This document shows positions 33,453-41,126 of a DNA stretch of 47,137 nucleotides, piece by piece. Source of the stretch: Bacteroidales bacterium (lineage in GTDB: Bacteria; Bacteroidota; Bacteroidia; Bacteroidales; GCA-2748055); NCBI GenBank assembly GCA_029210725.1, contig JARGFM010000027.1, forward strand, positions 1-47,137, read 5' to 3'. How positions within the stretch are numbered: the first letter of the stretch is position 1; the number at the start of each line of letters is the position of its first letter. The notes under the pieces were generated by a model, which saw nothing but the letters and a program-made list of their open reading frames with translations, was not told the origin of the DNA and made no database searches. The translations under genes and the position numbers were made by a program.

Positions 33453-35052
33453 ATGTCTGAGAAAAGCCACGGACAACAGCAATATCTGGTCTGGACCATC
33501 CTGCTCCTGCTCCTTCCGGCACTGTTTATAAATCTGGGAATGTCTCCATTAATTGCAGATGAAGCTACCAGAGGGGTGGTCGCTTTTGAAATGCAGTAAA
33601 GTGGTGAGCTGATCACCCCTACGACCCATGGAGAATACTATTTCAACAAGCCTCCCCTTTACAATTGGATATTACTGGGATTCTTTAATCTTTTTAATCA
33701 ACATTCCGAATTAGTCCTGCGACTATCTGCGGTAATTTCATTACTGCTCTTTGGTGTGATCATTTATTTCACCACCCGAAAGGAACTGGGCACAAGGGTG
33801 GCTGTTCTGAGTTCCCTGCTATTTATCAGCTGCGGACGGATCCTTTTCTACGATTCCATGAGAGGACTGATAGACCTGAGCTTTTCCCTGGTAGTTTTTC
33901 TGAATTTTTACCTGATATACTATTTTCTGGCCAGGAGGAAGTATTTGCCGCTCTATATGGTGAGCTATTTTCTCGCATCCGTGGCATTCCTGATGAAGAG
34001 ATTACCTGCTGTGATTTTTCAGGGCCTGACCCTGTGCACCGCCCTGGCCTGTTTTAAATCCTTCAAGAAATTATTCCATCCTGCGCACCTGGCCGGTCTT
34101 ATGATCTTTGTCATTCTGGTGGGCGGATACTACTTCCTTTTATGGGAAAACAGCCAGGAACCTGAATTTTTCAGGCGCCTGGTGTCAGAATCAACTAAAA
34201 GGACCATTGTTAATCATGGTATATGGAGCACCATAAAGCACCTGTTTTTCTTTCCCTTTGACCAGGTCTACCATCTCCTTCCCTGGTCCCTGTTGTTTAT
34301 ATTTCTTTTCAGGAAATCATTTTACGGCCATCTCAGGGAGAATAAGTATGCGGGATATCTGGCGCTGGTCTTTCTGGTGAATATTCCGGTTTACTGGGCA
34401 TCGGTGGGAACCCATCCAAGATACCTTTTTATGCTGTACCCCATCCTGCTTATTTTATTGGTCCATTACTACCTGATACTGAAAGACAGGGACCCCTTGG
34501 GCCTTCTGGTTGATGGTTTTTGTTTTTTTCGGACTGGCACTGGTATTCGGAACCTGGTATTTCTTAACGCACAGCATTTCCGGTTCGGGGAGGTCCCTGC
34601 TTATTTTTAGCATATTCCTCTTCGTCATCCTCACCGTGTATTTCTGGATGTGGAAGATACATACAATCAGAATGGAATTGCTGATTATTATTTTACTCTG
34701 CCTGAGGGTGTTTTTCAATCTCATTGTTTTGCCGGACAGGTTGGAAAGAACTCCTCAGTTTAAGGAAATACAGGCTGCTGAAAAGATTGTTCAAATCACA
34801 GGGAACAGTGAGCTCAAAATGCATCCTGTTACCCCTGCCAGCATAGAATTCATTTATTATTTGAGTACAGCCAGAAATGAGATCCTGAGAAAGGAACACG
34901 GAGAGTATAAAACTGGCACCTATTATATTTTTGATGCAAAGGATCCCCTCCGGGAAGGAGAGAAAAAGCTGATGGAATTTGAATCGAGAATTCAAAACCG
35001 AAAACTGCGACTTTCCCTGATCACCGGGGAGAACAATCCGCCCGGAAGCTAA
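33453..35052 (+). pseudogene. ArnT/PMT-type glycosyltransferase, broken by a stop and a frameshift
   Basis: This is an inner-membrane glycosyltransferase gene of the ArnT/GT39/GT83 kind, interrupted twice. From ATG 33453 the frame encodes an N-terminal helix and ADEATRGVVAFEMQ, then an in-frame TAA at 33597-33599 (codon 49), and continues with SGELITPTTHGEYYFNKPPL, the expected loop that holds the catalytic acidic residue and KPPLY motif. The frame then runs to about 34490. Removing one C from the CCCC run at 34493-34496 restores the continuation WAFWLMVFVFFGLALVFG to the true end at 35052. Two independent lesions argue for decay rather than one sequencing error. It would have transferred a sugar from a polyprenyl carrier. 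Confidence 0.75.
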
Positions 35053-35708
35053 ATTTTCAGTTTGATCTTCAGCCTTCCCAGCAGGCCGGTCAGTTGAATG
35101 ATCAGGATGGCAAAGAGGATCGATTTCAGAATGCCGGCACCTCCCGTGGTTATGGATTCCGGCAGCCGGATGTTCAGAATATTCCTGAAGGCATACACAA
35201 AGTAGGGAACCAGGTAGCAGGTGAGGGTCATGGACCCGGCCGGCTCAATAAGGGCTGCCCACCGGAACTTTCCGGCTTGATCGGTCAGCAGGTACAATCC
35301 CCCGAAGGAGAGTGCTGTGATGGCGGCGCAAATGCTGGTCCACGAGGGTGTGGCCAGAATCTTGGAAATGCCCCAGAGGGGGCGGCTGAGATATCCGAAC
35401 AGCAAGAGCAGGAGTGAAAAACCCAGCAAAAATGGCACCAGAAACTGCATGCGCTCCTGTTCCTTCAGGCGGATCATTACCGAGGTGACCAGCACCCCTC
35501 CCATCACCAGGGCATGGTTGGAGGCGCTGACAACCAGTTTGATGCTGAATGGGAGCGGCGTTCGAAATTCATTAATATTCAGAATGATAAGAGCGATAAA
35601 AGCCAGGGCAATCCAGGCCGGCCGCCTGCCAAGAAACAGAAAGGTCAGAGCAGCCACCAGGTAGCCCCAGCCAATGAGCCCCAGGATGCCCCACCAGTGA
35701 AAGCGCAT
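35049..35708 (-). pseudogene. N-terminally truncated NagX/DUF5009-type acyltransferase
   Basis: A 219-residue frame corresponding to the C-terminal part of the heparan-alpha-glucosaminide N-acetyltransferase-like family seen intact at 16395-17528. It has ILGLIGWGYLVAALTFLFLG, PLWGISKILATPSWTSIC and SMTLTCYLVPYFVYAFRNI, but lacks the N-terminal RLxSLDxLRGxDM block and the first helices; intact relatives have nearly 380-400 residues. Upstream of ATG 35708 the frame stays open only for about 16 codons before a TAA. Its end overlaps the end of the broken glycosyltransferase by 4 bp. Truncated gene is my reading; a short functional variant cannot be excluded. Confidence 0.6.
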
Positions 35709-35867
35709 CCACTGTGTTCCTCCGTCGCCGGACTTCCTTTTGTTGGATTTTGACTTTTACGACGCAACAAGGTTTAACCGTGTTACAGGAATATTCCAAT
35801 AGTGAAATTAAACCTTTTTGTACTATATTGATCATAGATACAGTTATACCTTATTAAATAAGAAAAA

Positions 35868-36344
35868 ATGAAAAGAGCACTGAATTTTCGAATTCCCGGA
35901 CTTGCACTCCTTGTCTCTCTGTTTGCTCTGAATATTTCGGCACAGGGTCCTGGCGGGCCGGGCCGTGGCTTCCAGATGACCGAGGAGGATATCAAAGAGC
36001 AGGTTCAGAATACCGCGCAGGCACTAAAGCTGAACGATGAACAGCATAAAAAGGTGCTGGCTGTGGAAATGGATTTCTATAACAAAAGGCAGATTGAGTT
36101 TCAGAAGATGAGTAATGCCGGCGGACCTCCCGGTGATCGTGAGGCGATGCGTGAGAAGATGATGAAGATGCGGGAAGAGCGCAATGCAGCCTATGAAGCG
36201 GTCCTCACCCCGGATCAGTTTAAGCAGTTTACGGATCTCCAGGAGCAGCGTATGCGTGAAATGCGTGAGCTGCGTCAGCAGAGCAATCCTGGGGGAGAAG
36301 GCTCTCAGGAAGAACGTCCTGAAAGGGGCCGCGGAAGGAGTTAA
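35868..36344 (+). CDS. Spy/CpxP-like small exported protein
   Basis: A 158-residue protein with a signal peptide (LALLVSLFALNISAQ, cleavage about residue 25). The mature part is highly charged and helical, rich in Met, Arg, Glu and Gln, with two LTPDQ/LNDEQ-type segments: ALKLNDEQHKKVLAVEMDFY and AVLTPDQFKQFTDLQEQRMREM. That is the pattern of Spy/CpxP (LTxxQ) periplasmic proteins linked to envelope stress and metal or chaperone roles. The C-terminus is Gly/Arg/Glu-rich low complexity. Function is inferred only from this pattern. Confidence 0.7.
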   Translation: MKRALNFRIPGLALLVSLFALNISAQGPGGPGRGFQMTEEDIKEQVQNTAQALKLNDEQHKKVLAVEMDFYNKRQIEFQKMSNAGGPPGDREAMREKMMKMREERNAAYEAVLTPDQFKQFTDLQEQRMREMRELRQQSNPGGEGSQEERPERGRGRS

Positions 36345-36439
36345 TTTATTTTGCAGGATATTTACTTCCTGCATCTGAACAATTTTGTGTCGTGCAGGTT
36401 ATTTGTAAGACACTTTTTTTGTTAATAAGAATCATTAAT

Positions 36440-36862
36440 ATGTCAGTTCGAACAGCAAAATCAGAATGGAAAGGAACCCTTAAGGATGGTAAGGGTTCGA
36501 TGAATTTCAGTAATTACAGCGGCCCCTTCACCTTTAAATCGCGGTTTGAAGAGGGTAGCGGAACCAACCCTGAAGAACTCATTGGGGCAGCCCACTCAGG
36601 CTGTTTCTCCATGTTTCTCGCAGCTCTGATCAGCGGAGAGGATCTGACTCCGGAGAGCGTGAAGACCACGGCAAAGGTTCATTTGGGACGGGATGATAAA
36701 GGGCCTCTGATCACCCGTATTGAACTGGAAAGCCACGTGAAATGCCCGGGGCTGTCCCGGGAAAAGTTTGAAGAACTGGCCGCAGCGGCCAAAGAGGGCT
36801 GTCCCGTTTCGAGGTTGGTGGCAGCTGCTGAAATTAAGCTTTCAGCCACGCTGGAAGGCTAA
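36440..36862 (+). CDS. osmC: OsmC-family peroxiredoxin
   Basis: A 140-residue OsmC/Ohr-family protein that reduces organic hydroperoxides. The two redox cysteines are C55 in GAAHSGCFSMFL and C121 in KEGCPVSRL, and the N-terminal beta strand WKGTLKDGKG is typical. The frame is open from 36392, but ATG 36440 starts the family-type N-terminus. It is 5-10 bp from the convergent LOG gene and stands alone, in a run of stress genes. The subtype is most like OsmC; osmotic induction is not shown. Confidence 0.88.
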   Translation: MSVRTAKSEWKGTLKDGKGSMNFSNYSGPFTFKSRFEEGSGTNPEELIGAAHSGCFSMFLAALISGEDLTPESVKTTAKVHLGRDDKGPLITRIELESHVKCPGLSREKFEELAAAAKEGCPVSRLVAAAEIKLSATLEG

Positions 36863-36868
36863 TTCAGC

Positions 36869-37435
36869 TTACAGCCATTTGGGCACCTTCGGGGCCTCAT
36901 AGGCAATCATCAGCTCCAGCAGTTCTTCCGGCTTCCGGCTGCACAGGACCATGTTGCGGTTGATCTCGTGCAGAAATCCCTCCTGGACCATATGGTCCAG
37001 GGAATAGAGCAAATGATCGAAAAATCCCTCCACATTTAATAGCCCGACGGGCTTTGGATGTAATCCAAGTTGCCCCCAGGTTAACATCTCAAAGAGTTCT
37101 TCCATTGTGCCATATCCGCCCGGAAGGGCCATGAACCCGTCACTCATCTCATATATCAGGGCTTTACGCTGGTGCATGCTTTCCACGGCAATCAGTTCGG
37201 TCAGTTTATCATGGGCCACCTCCCTGGTTTTTAAGAAACGGGGAATGACACCGGTAACTTTCCCGCCTGCTTCCAGGGCAGCATCGGCCAGCATCCCCAT
37301 TAAACCCACTTTCCCTCCACCAAAGATCAGTTCCATACCCTGCCGGGCGAGGAATCTTCCGGTAGCGGCTGCCTGCTCCCTGTAGACCTGATTATTTCCG
37401 CTGCTTGACCCGCAATAAACTGCGATCCTTTTCAT
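36869..37435 (-). CDS. LOG-family nucleotide phosphoribohydrolase (TIGR00730 type)
   Basis: A 188-residue LOG/lysine-decarboxylase-like protein. The catalytic and nucleotide motif PGGYGTMEEL starts at residue 105, with the conserved MHQRK upstream at 87-91 and GGGKVGLMG at 39-47. In this family the enzymes cleave cytokinin-type or other nucleoside monophosphates to base plus ribose 5-phosphate. The older name lysine decarboxylase is misleading. It is cytoplasmic, monocistronic and convergent with osmC. Confidence 0.9.
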   Translation of the reverse strand: MKRIAVYCGSSSGNNQVYREQAAATGRFLARQGMELIFGGGKVGLMGMLADAALEAGGKVTGVIPRFLKTREVAHDKLTELIAVESMHQRKALIYEMSDGFMALPGGYGTMEELFEMLTWGQLGLHPKPVGLLNVEGFFDHLLYSLDHMVQEGFLHEINRNMVLCSRKPEELLELMIAYEAPKVPKWL

Positions 37436-37506
37436 GCGGTGAATTTAATAAAAAAGCCATCCAGTTTTCGGATTCGGGACAGCTTTTGGATCTTTGGGAT
37501 CAATAC

Positions 37507-38883
37507 TCAGATCACCGGTGAAGGGTGATTCTTCAATACGGCTGTAAATTGTTCAAATTCTTCGTTGGAGAGTTCATGGTCCCGAAGCTCACCTTTCAGG
37601 AACTTGTCGTAACCTACCAGGTCCATCAATCCATGACCGCTGAAATTAAACAGGATTACCTTCTCTTTCCTCTCTTCTTTTGCCTGCCTGGCCTGCCGGA
37701 TGGCTGAAGCGATGGCATGAGTGGTTTCCGGAGCCGGAATGATTCCTTCGGTGCGGGCGAAGAGTATTCCTGCCTCGTAACACTCCAGCTGATGGATGGC
37801 CTCGGGTGTTGCCAGTCCCTCTTTAACCGCATGGCTCACCAGCGGTGACATGCCGTGGTAGCGAAGACCGCCTGCATGGATTGGGGGAGGAATAAATCCA
37901 TGTCCCAGTGAATTCATGGCAAGCAGCGGGGTTAATTTAGCCAGGTCGCCATGGTCATAGGCAAAGGGAGCTTTGGTGAGGGTGGGGCAACTTGCGGGCT
38001 CCACAGGAATAATCTCCATGTTTGCACCATGGATTTTCTCCTGCATAAAGGGGAAGGCCAGACCGGCAAAATTACTGCCTCCTCCGGCACATCCGATCAC
38101 TACATCGGGGAGCTTCTCCCCTATTTTTTCGAGTTGCTTTTTCGCTTCCAGACCAATGATGGTCTGATGAAGCATCACATGGTTGAGTACACTCCCCAGG
38201 GAGTAGCGGGTCTGACCGCTTTCATCGGTCACCGCAGCCTCAACCGCTTCACTGATAGCGATACCCAGGCTTCCGGGGGTGTCGGGATGTTCAGCCAGGA
38301 CATCTCTCCCGGCTTTTGTTTCATTACTTGGACTGGCAATGCATGAACCGCCCCAGGCCTCCATCATCATCTTACGGAAAGGCTTCTGGTCAAAACTTAC
38401 CCGCACCATAAATACTTTGCATTCCATTCCCAGCAGGGAGGTTGCGAAAGAAAGGGCACTCCCCCACTGTCCCGCTCCGGTTTCGGTGGTCAGTTTATTG
38501 ATTCCGAACTCCTTATTATAATAGGCCTGGGCCACAGCGGTGTTTGGTTTGTGACTGCCTGCCGGGGAGACACTCTCATTCTTATAATAGATGCGGGCAG
38601 GAGTGCCCAGGGCCTCTTCCAGGGCAAAGGCCCTGACCAGGGGTGCCGGGCGCCAGATGCTTAGCATCTCCATCACCTTTTCTGGAATATCAATCCACCT
38701 TTGGGTACTGACCTCCTGCTCAATCAGGTTCATGGGAAAAACCGGTGCCAGCATTTCAGGCCCGATGGGATTTCCGTCAGGCCCCAATGGGGGATTAATG
38801 GTTCCCGGAAGGTCTGCTGCAATATTATACCACTGCCTGGGCATCTCTTTTTCACTAAGAAGGATCTTTTTGCTTTTGTTCAT
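37507..38883 (-). CDS. TrpB-like pyridoxal-phosphate enzyme (TrpB2 type)
   Basis: A 458-residue PLP enzyme of the TrpB2 group (fold type II), related to the beta subunit of tryptophan synthase. The PLP lysine is K112 in GSHKPNTA, and [10 protein letters not shown] is the phosphate-binding loop. [11 protein letters not shown] is the TrpB active-site segment. The 50 residues before MNKSKKILL in the open frame look non-coding, and ATG 38883 is chosen. No trpA or other trp genes are next to it. TrpB2 proteins make tryptophan from indole and serine. A GGGGCA/TGCCCC inverted repeat lies about 40-65 bp upstream of the start. Confidence 0.9.
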   Translation of the reverse strand: MNKSKKILLSEKEMPRQWYNIAADLPGTINPPLGPDGNPIGPEMLAPVFPMNLIEQEVSTQRWIDIPEKVMEMLSIWRPAPLVRAFALEEALGTPARIYYKNESVSPAGSHKPNTAVAQAYYNKEFGINKLTTETGAGQWGSALSFATSLLGMECKVFMVRVSFDQKPFRKMMMEAWGGSCIASPSNETKAGRDVLAEHPDTPGSLGIAISEAVEAAVTDESGQTRYSLGSVLNHVMLHQTIIGLEAKKQLEKIGEKLPDVVIGCAGGGSNFAGLAFPFMQEKIHGANMEIIPVEPASCPTLTKAPFAYDHGDLAKLTPLLAMNSLGHGFIPPPIHAGGLRYHGMSPLVSHAVKEGLATPEAIHQLECYEAGILFARTEGIIPAPETTHAIASAIRQARQAKEERKEKVILFNFSGHGLMDLVGYDKFLKGELRDHELSNEEFEQFTAVLKNHPSPVI

Positions 38884-38921
38884 AACTGTGTTTTTAGAGG
38901 GTGAAATATTTATGCAATAAA

Positions 38922-38947
38922 AAGAGGGGCAGTTATCTCTAACATGC
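38922..38947 (-). promoter_or_regulatory. Leader hairpin upstream of trpB2
   Basis: GGGGCA (38924-38929 region) and TGCCCC (38942-38947 region) form a 6-bp stem with a loop of about 12-13 nt. It lies about 40 bp upstream of the trpB2 start. It is not followed by a T-run in the transcription direction, so it is not an obvious attenuator. Only an inverted repeat is claimed. Confidence 0.35.
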
Positions 38948-39140
38948 CCCGCGTATTTTGTTCTGTGATCTGTCTGTTTTACAGCCCAACCACTGCCCAC
39001 GAAGCACTTGTCCGGTAGTTCCACCAAAGCCAACGCCAGCTAATATGATTGATCCCAGTTTTCATTTTCTTAAAAGTGAGCCTGAAAATTAAGCATTATT
39101 TTCAGAAATCCCATCACAACTAAGATTGATTTAATCAGAT

Positions 39141-39983
39141 TTAATAGACAGGGTTCTTCCATGCTTCAGCAGGAGCATATCTGCTGGCAGAGGCCCACCG
39201 GATGCCTCGCTGCATAATCTCCAGGGCTTCCGGCACTTCGAAGTCCTTCATGACATGTCCCAGCGAAGAATAGAATATCCGTCCGGAGCCATGCATCTTC
39301 TTCCAGACCACCGGCATGGTACAGCCATCGATCCAGGGAGCATGATCGGCCCCGAAAGTGGTTGTGGCAAGCACCTTCATATTGGGGTCCACATGCAAAT
39401 AATACTGTTCACTGTGCATATCAAAATCAGACAGTCCCCTGGTGACGGGATCCTCATGGTCCGTCACCTTTACCCGGTAATCGATCACCCCTCCCGGATG
39501 GGCCACCCATTGTCCTCCTGTCATAAACTGATATTCCACATTCTGCCTGAAGGAATCGCAGAGCCCTCCATGCCAGCCTGCCAGGCCGCAACCTGAAGAG
39601 ACCGCCTTAATAAGTCCCTTTTCCTGACTCCCGGTGATGCTGGCCATAGTGAAAACCTGGATGACCAGATCGACCTCATTCATATAGGCTTCATCTTCAT
39701 AAGGTTCCAGAGTATCAAAAGCATCCACTTTGGCACCCTCCTTCTCCATCCAGGGTCTGAAAAGTTCCAGGGATTGATCGGGTTCATGTCCTTTCCACCC
39801 GCCATACGTGTATAAAACTTTACGACCTTCCAGCGATGGAAGCTCCTGCTGGACAGGAAGGATTCTGGATTTCTGGTGCTCGCTGGCATGAAGCCCCAGG
39901 GAGGCTCCTGCTGCAATGACTCCCGTACTGGACAGGAAGCGGCGGCGATCTAGTTTCATTTGTTGAAAGTTTGAGTTGGCCAT
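39141..39983 (-). CDS. ThuA-domain protein with Tat signal
   Basis: A 280-residue ThuA-like (trehalose-utilisation type) protein. A twin-arginine signal (LDRRRFLSSTGVIAAGASLG) sends it out folded; ATG 39959 is an alternative start eight codons in. The glutamine-amidotransferase-like fold shows KVLYTYGGWKGHEP, GCGLAGWHGGLCDSF and WVAHPGGVIDYRV, and HSEQYYLH and RIFYSSLGHVMKDF are family hallmarks. Members take part in sugar metabolism, but no reaction is established. It lies next to the cold-shock gene and is transcribed in the same direction, separated from it by a probable terminator. Confidence 0.88.
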   Translation of the reverse strand: MANSNFQQMKLDRRRFLSSTGVIAAGASLGLHASEHQKSRILPVQQELPSLEGRKVLYTYGGWKGHEPDQSLELFRPWMEKEGAKVDAFDTLEPYEDEAYMNEVDLVIQVFTMASITGSQEKGLIKAVSSGCGLAGWHGGLCDSFRQNVEYQFMTGGQWVAHPGGVIDYRVKVTDHEDPVTRGLSDFDMHSEQYYLHVDPNMKVLATTTFGADHAPWIDGCTMPVVWKKMHGSGRIFYSSLGHVMKDFEVPEALEIMQRGIRWASASRYAPAEAWKNPVY

Positions 39984-40015
39984 AAAAATAACCGGAATAT
40001 ACCAACAAACAAAAA

Positions 40016-40041
40016 AACCCCCCGCCCCAATGCGAAGGGTT
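40016..40041 (-). terminator. Probable terminator of the cold-shock gene
   Basis: On the minus strand AACCC (40041-40037) can pair with GGGTT (40020-40016), after a GC-rich loop that can pair further, followed by a run of seven T (40017-40011). It lies between the cold-shock gene and the ThuA gene. Confidence 0.5.
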
Positions 40042-40068
40042 CAGATTAATATGAGATGATATGTTTAA

Positions 40069-40260
40069 CTATATAAGTTTGACATTCACTGCATTTAATC
40101 CTTTTCGTCCTTCGGAAAGTTCGAAAGTTACATTGTCATCTTCCTTGATCTTGTCAATCAGACCTGATACATGGACAAAATACTCTTCGTCGGATTCGAC
40201 GTCCTTAATAAACCCATATCCCTTGGATTCGTTAAAGAATTTTACTTTACCTTCTTTCAT
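40069..40260 (-). CDS. Cold-shock domain protein (CspA family)
   Basis: A 63-residue single cold-shock domain protein that binds single-stranded RNA and DNA. RNP1 is KGYGFI (residues 13-18) and RNP2 is YFVHVS (around 27-32), and the fold begins MKEGKVKFFNESKGYGFIKD. It acts as an RNA chaperone. It has its own -7 box (TACTTTTG on the minus strand, at 40289-40296), about 29 bp before the start, and a likely terminator downstream, so it is monocistronic. Confidence 0.95.
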   Translation of the reverse strand: MKEGKVKFFNESKGYGFIKDVESDEEYFVHVSGLIDKIKEDDNVTFELSEGRKGLNAVNVKLI

Positions 40261-40288
40261 TGTAAAAAATTGATAATTAATAACACTA

Positions 40289-40296
40289 CAAAAGTA
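40289..40296 (-). promoter_or_regulatory. -7 box of the cold-shock gene
   Basis: Minus-strand TACTTTTG (plus-strand CAAAAGTA) fits TAnnTTTG, about 29 bp before the cold-shock ATG. TTTTG lies further upstream but closer than the usual -33 spacing. Confidence 0.45.
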
Positions 40297-40342
40297 ATAT
40301 AAATTAAAACCAAAAGCACAAGGAGAATGAACATTTCTCCAT

Positions 40343-40999
40343 TTACCTTGGGATCATATAGAAAAATACAGCGAAGAAGTGTGAAACAGTTCCTGCCAGT
40401 ACCAGCAGATGCCATACAAGATGGTGATAAGGAAAACGTATGACCTTGTAAAAGAGAATTCCCAGAGTATAACATAAACCGCCTATGAGGATCCAAAGGC
40501 TCCCCATCAGGGGCAGTCGCTGGATCAACGGTACAACAGCAATCAGGATCAGCCAGCCCATTACCGCATAGGAAACCACATAAAAGGTGCTCACCCCGTC
40601 ATTAAAATCACCGGGTCGCATAAGGATCATGACCGTCCCCAGGATGGCCAGTCCCCATTCAATCCCGAATATCACCCAGCCGATGGGCCCGTGTAAAGTG
40701 AGCAGAGCGATGGGCGTGTAGGTCCCGGCAATCAGCAGATAGATAGCGATCCGGTCAAAGTTGAAAAACAGGTCCTTGGCTTTACCCATGGGAAGGATAT
40801 GGGTCAGTGTGGAGGAGAAATAAAGCACGATCATAGATACTCCAAAAATGGAGGTGCTTACCACATACCAGATGGTTCCATGGAGGATCGAGAAATCAAC
40901 CATCAATATCAAAGCGGCCACTGACAGCAGGGATCCCAAAAAATGAGAGGCCGCGTTAGCCAGCTCTTCACCACGGGAAAACTTCTGATTTTTTTCCAT
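40343..40999 (-). CDS. Hemolysin III / PAQR-type membrane protein
   Basis: A 218-residue seven-helix membrane protein of the hemolysin III (YqfA, PAQR) family. The family sites are visible: EELANAASHFLGSLL near the start, SSTLTHI after the third helix, and HHLVWHLLVLAGTVSHFFAVFF at the end, whose histidines form the zinc-like site. Start ATG 40999 is preferred over the TTG six codons upstream. Its promoter CAAAAGTA (minus TACTTTTG, 41015-41022) is close to the start. The physiological role is not established. It is divergent from the histidine kinase gene. Confidence 0.9.
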   Translation of the reverse strand: MEKNQKFSRGEELANAASHFLGSLLSVAALILMVDFSILHGTIWYVVSTSIFGVSMIVLYFSSTLTHILPMGKAKDLFFNFDRIAIYLLIAGTYTPIALLTLHGPIGWVIFGIEWGLAILGTVMILMRPGDFNDGVSTFYVVSYAVMGWLILIAVVPLIQRLPLMGSLWILIGGLCYTLGILFYKVIRFPYHHLVWHLLVLAGTVSHFFAVFFYMIPR

Positions 41000-41014
41000 G
41001 AAAACAGGTTTTCC

Positions 41015-41022
41015 CAAAAGTA
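41015..41022 (-). promoter_or_regulatory. -7 box of the hemolysin III gene
   Basis: Minus-strand TACTTTTG fits TAnnTTTG and lies 16 bp upstream of ATG 40999, giving a very short leader. Next to it the inverted repeat AAGCA...TGCTT is visible. Confidence 0.35.
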
Positions 41023-41086
41023 AGCAAGCCTGCTTAAAGAGTTGTTTTCAGCGGTCCCCCCATGCCTGTTTTCATCCCAAAATAAG

Positions 41087-41094
41087 TATATTTG
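41087..41094 (+). promoter_or_regulatory. -7 box of the histidine kinase gene
   Basis: TATATTTG fits TAnnTTTG, 32 bp before ATG 41127. It supports the chosen internal start, since the upstream part of the open frame would be promoter DNA. Confidence 0.55.
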
Positions 41095-41126
41095 TCTATA
41101 CTCTACCAGAGAAGCCCTTTCAGCCC

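Noticed and set aside
38884-39033. N-terminal extension of the TrpB2 frame
   Set aside because: The frame is open, but the residues show no similarity to the family and a natural ATG starts at 38883.
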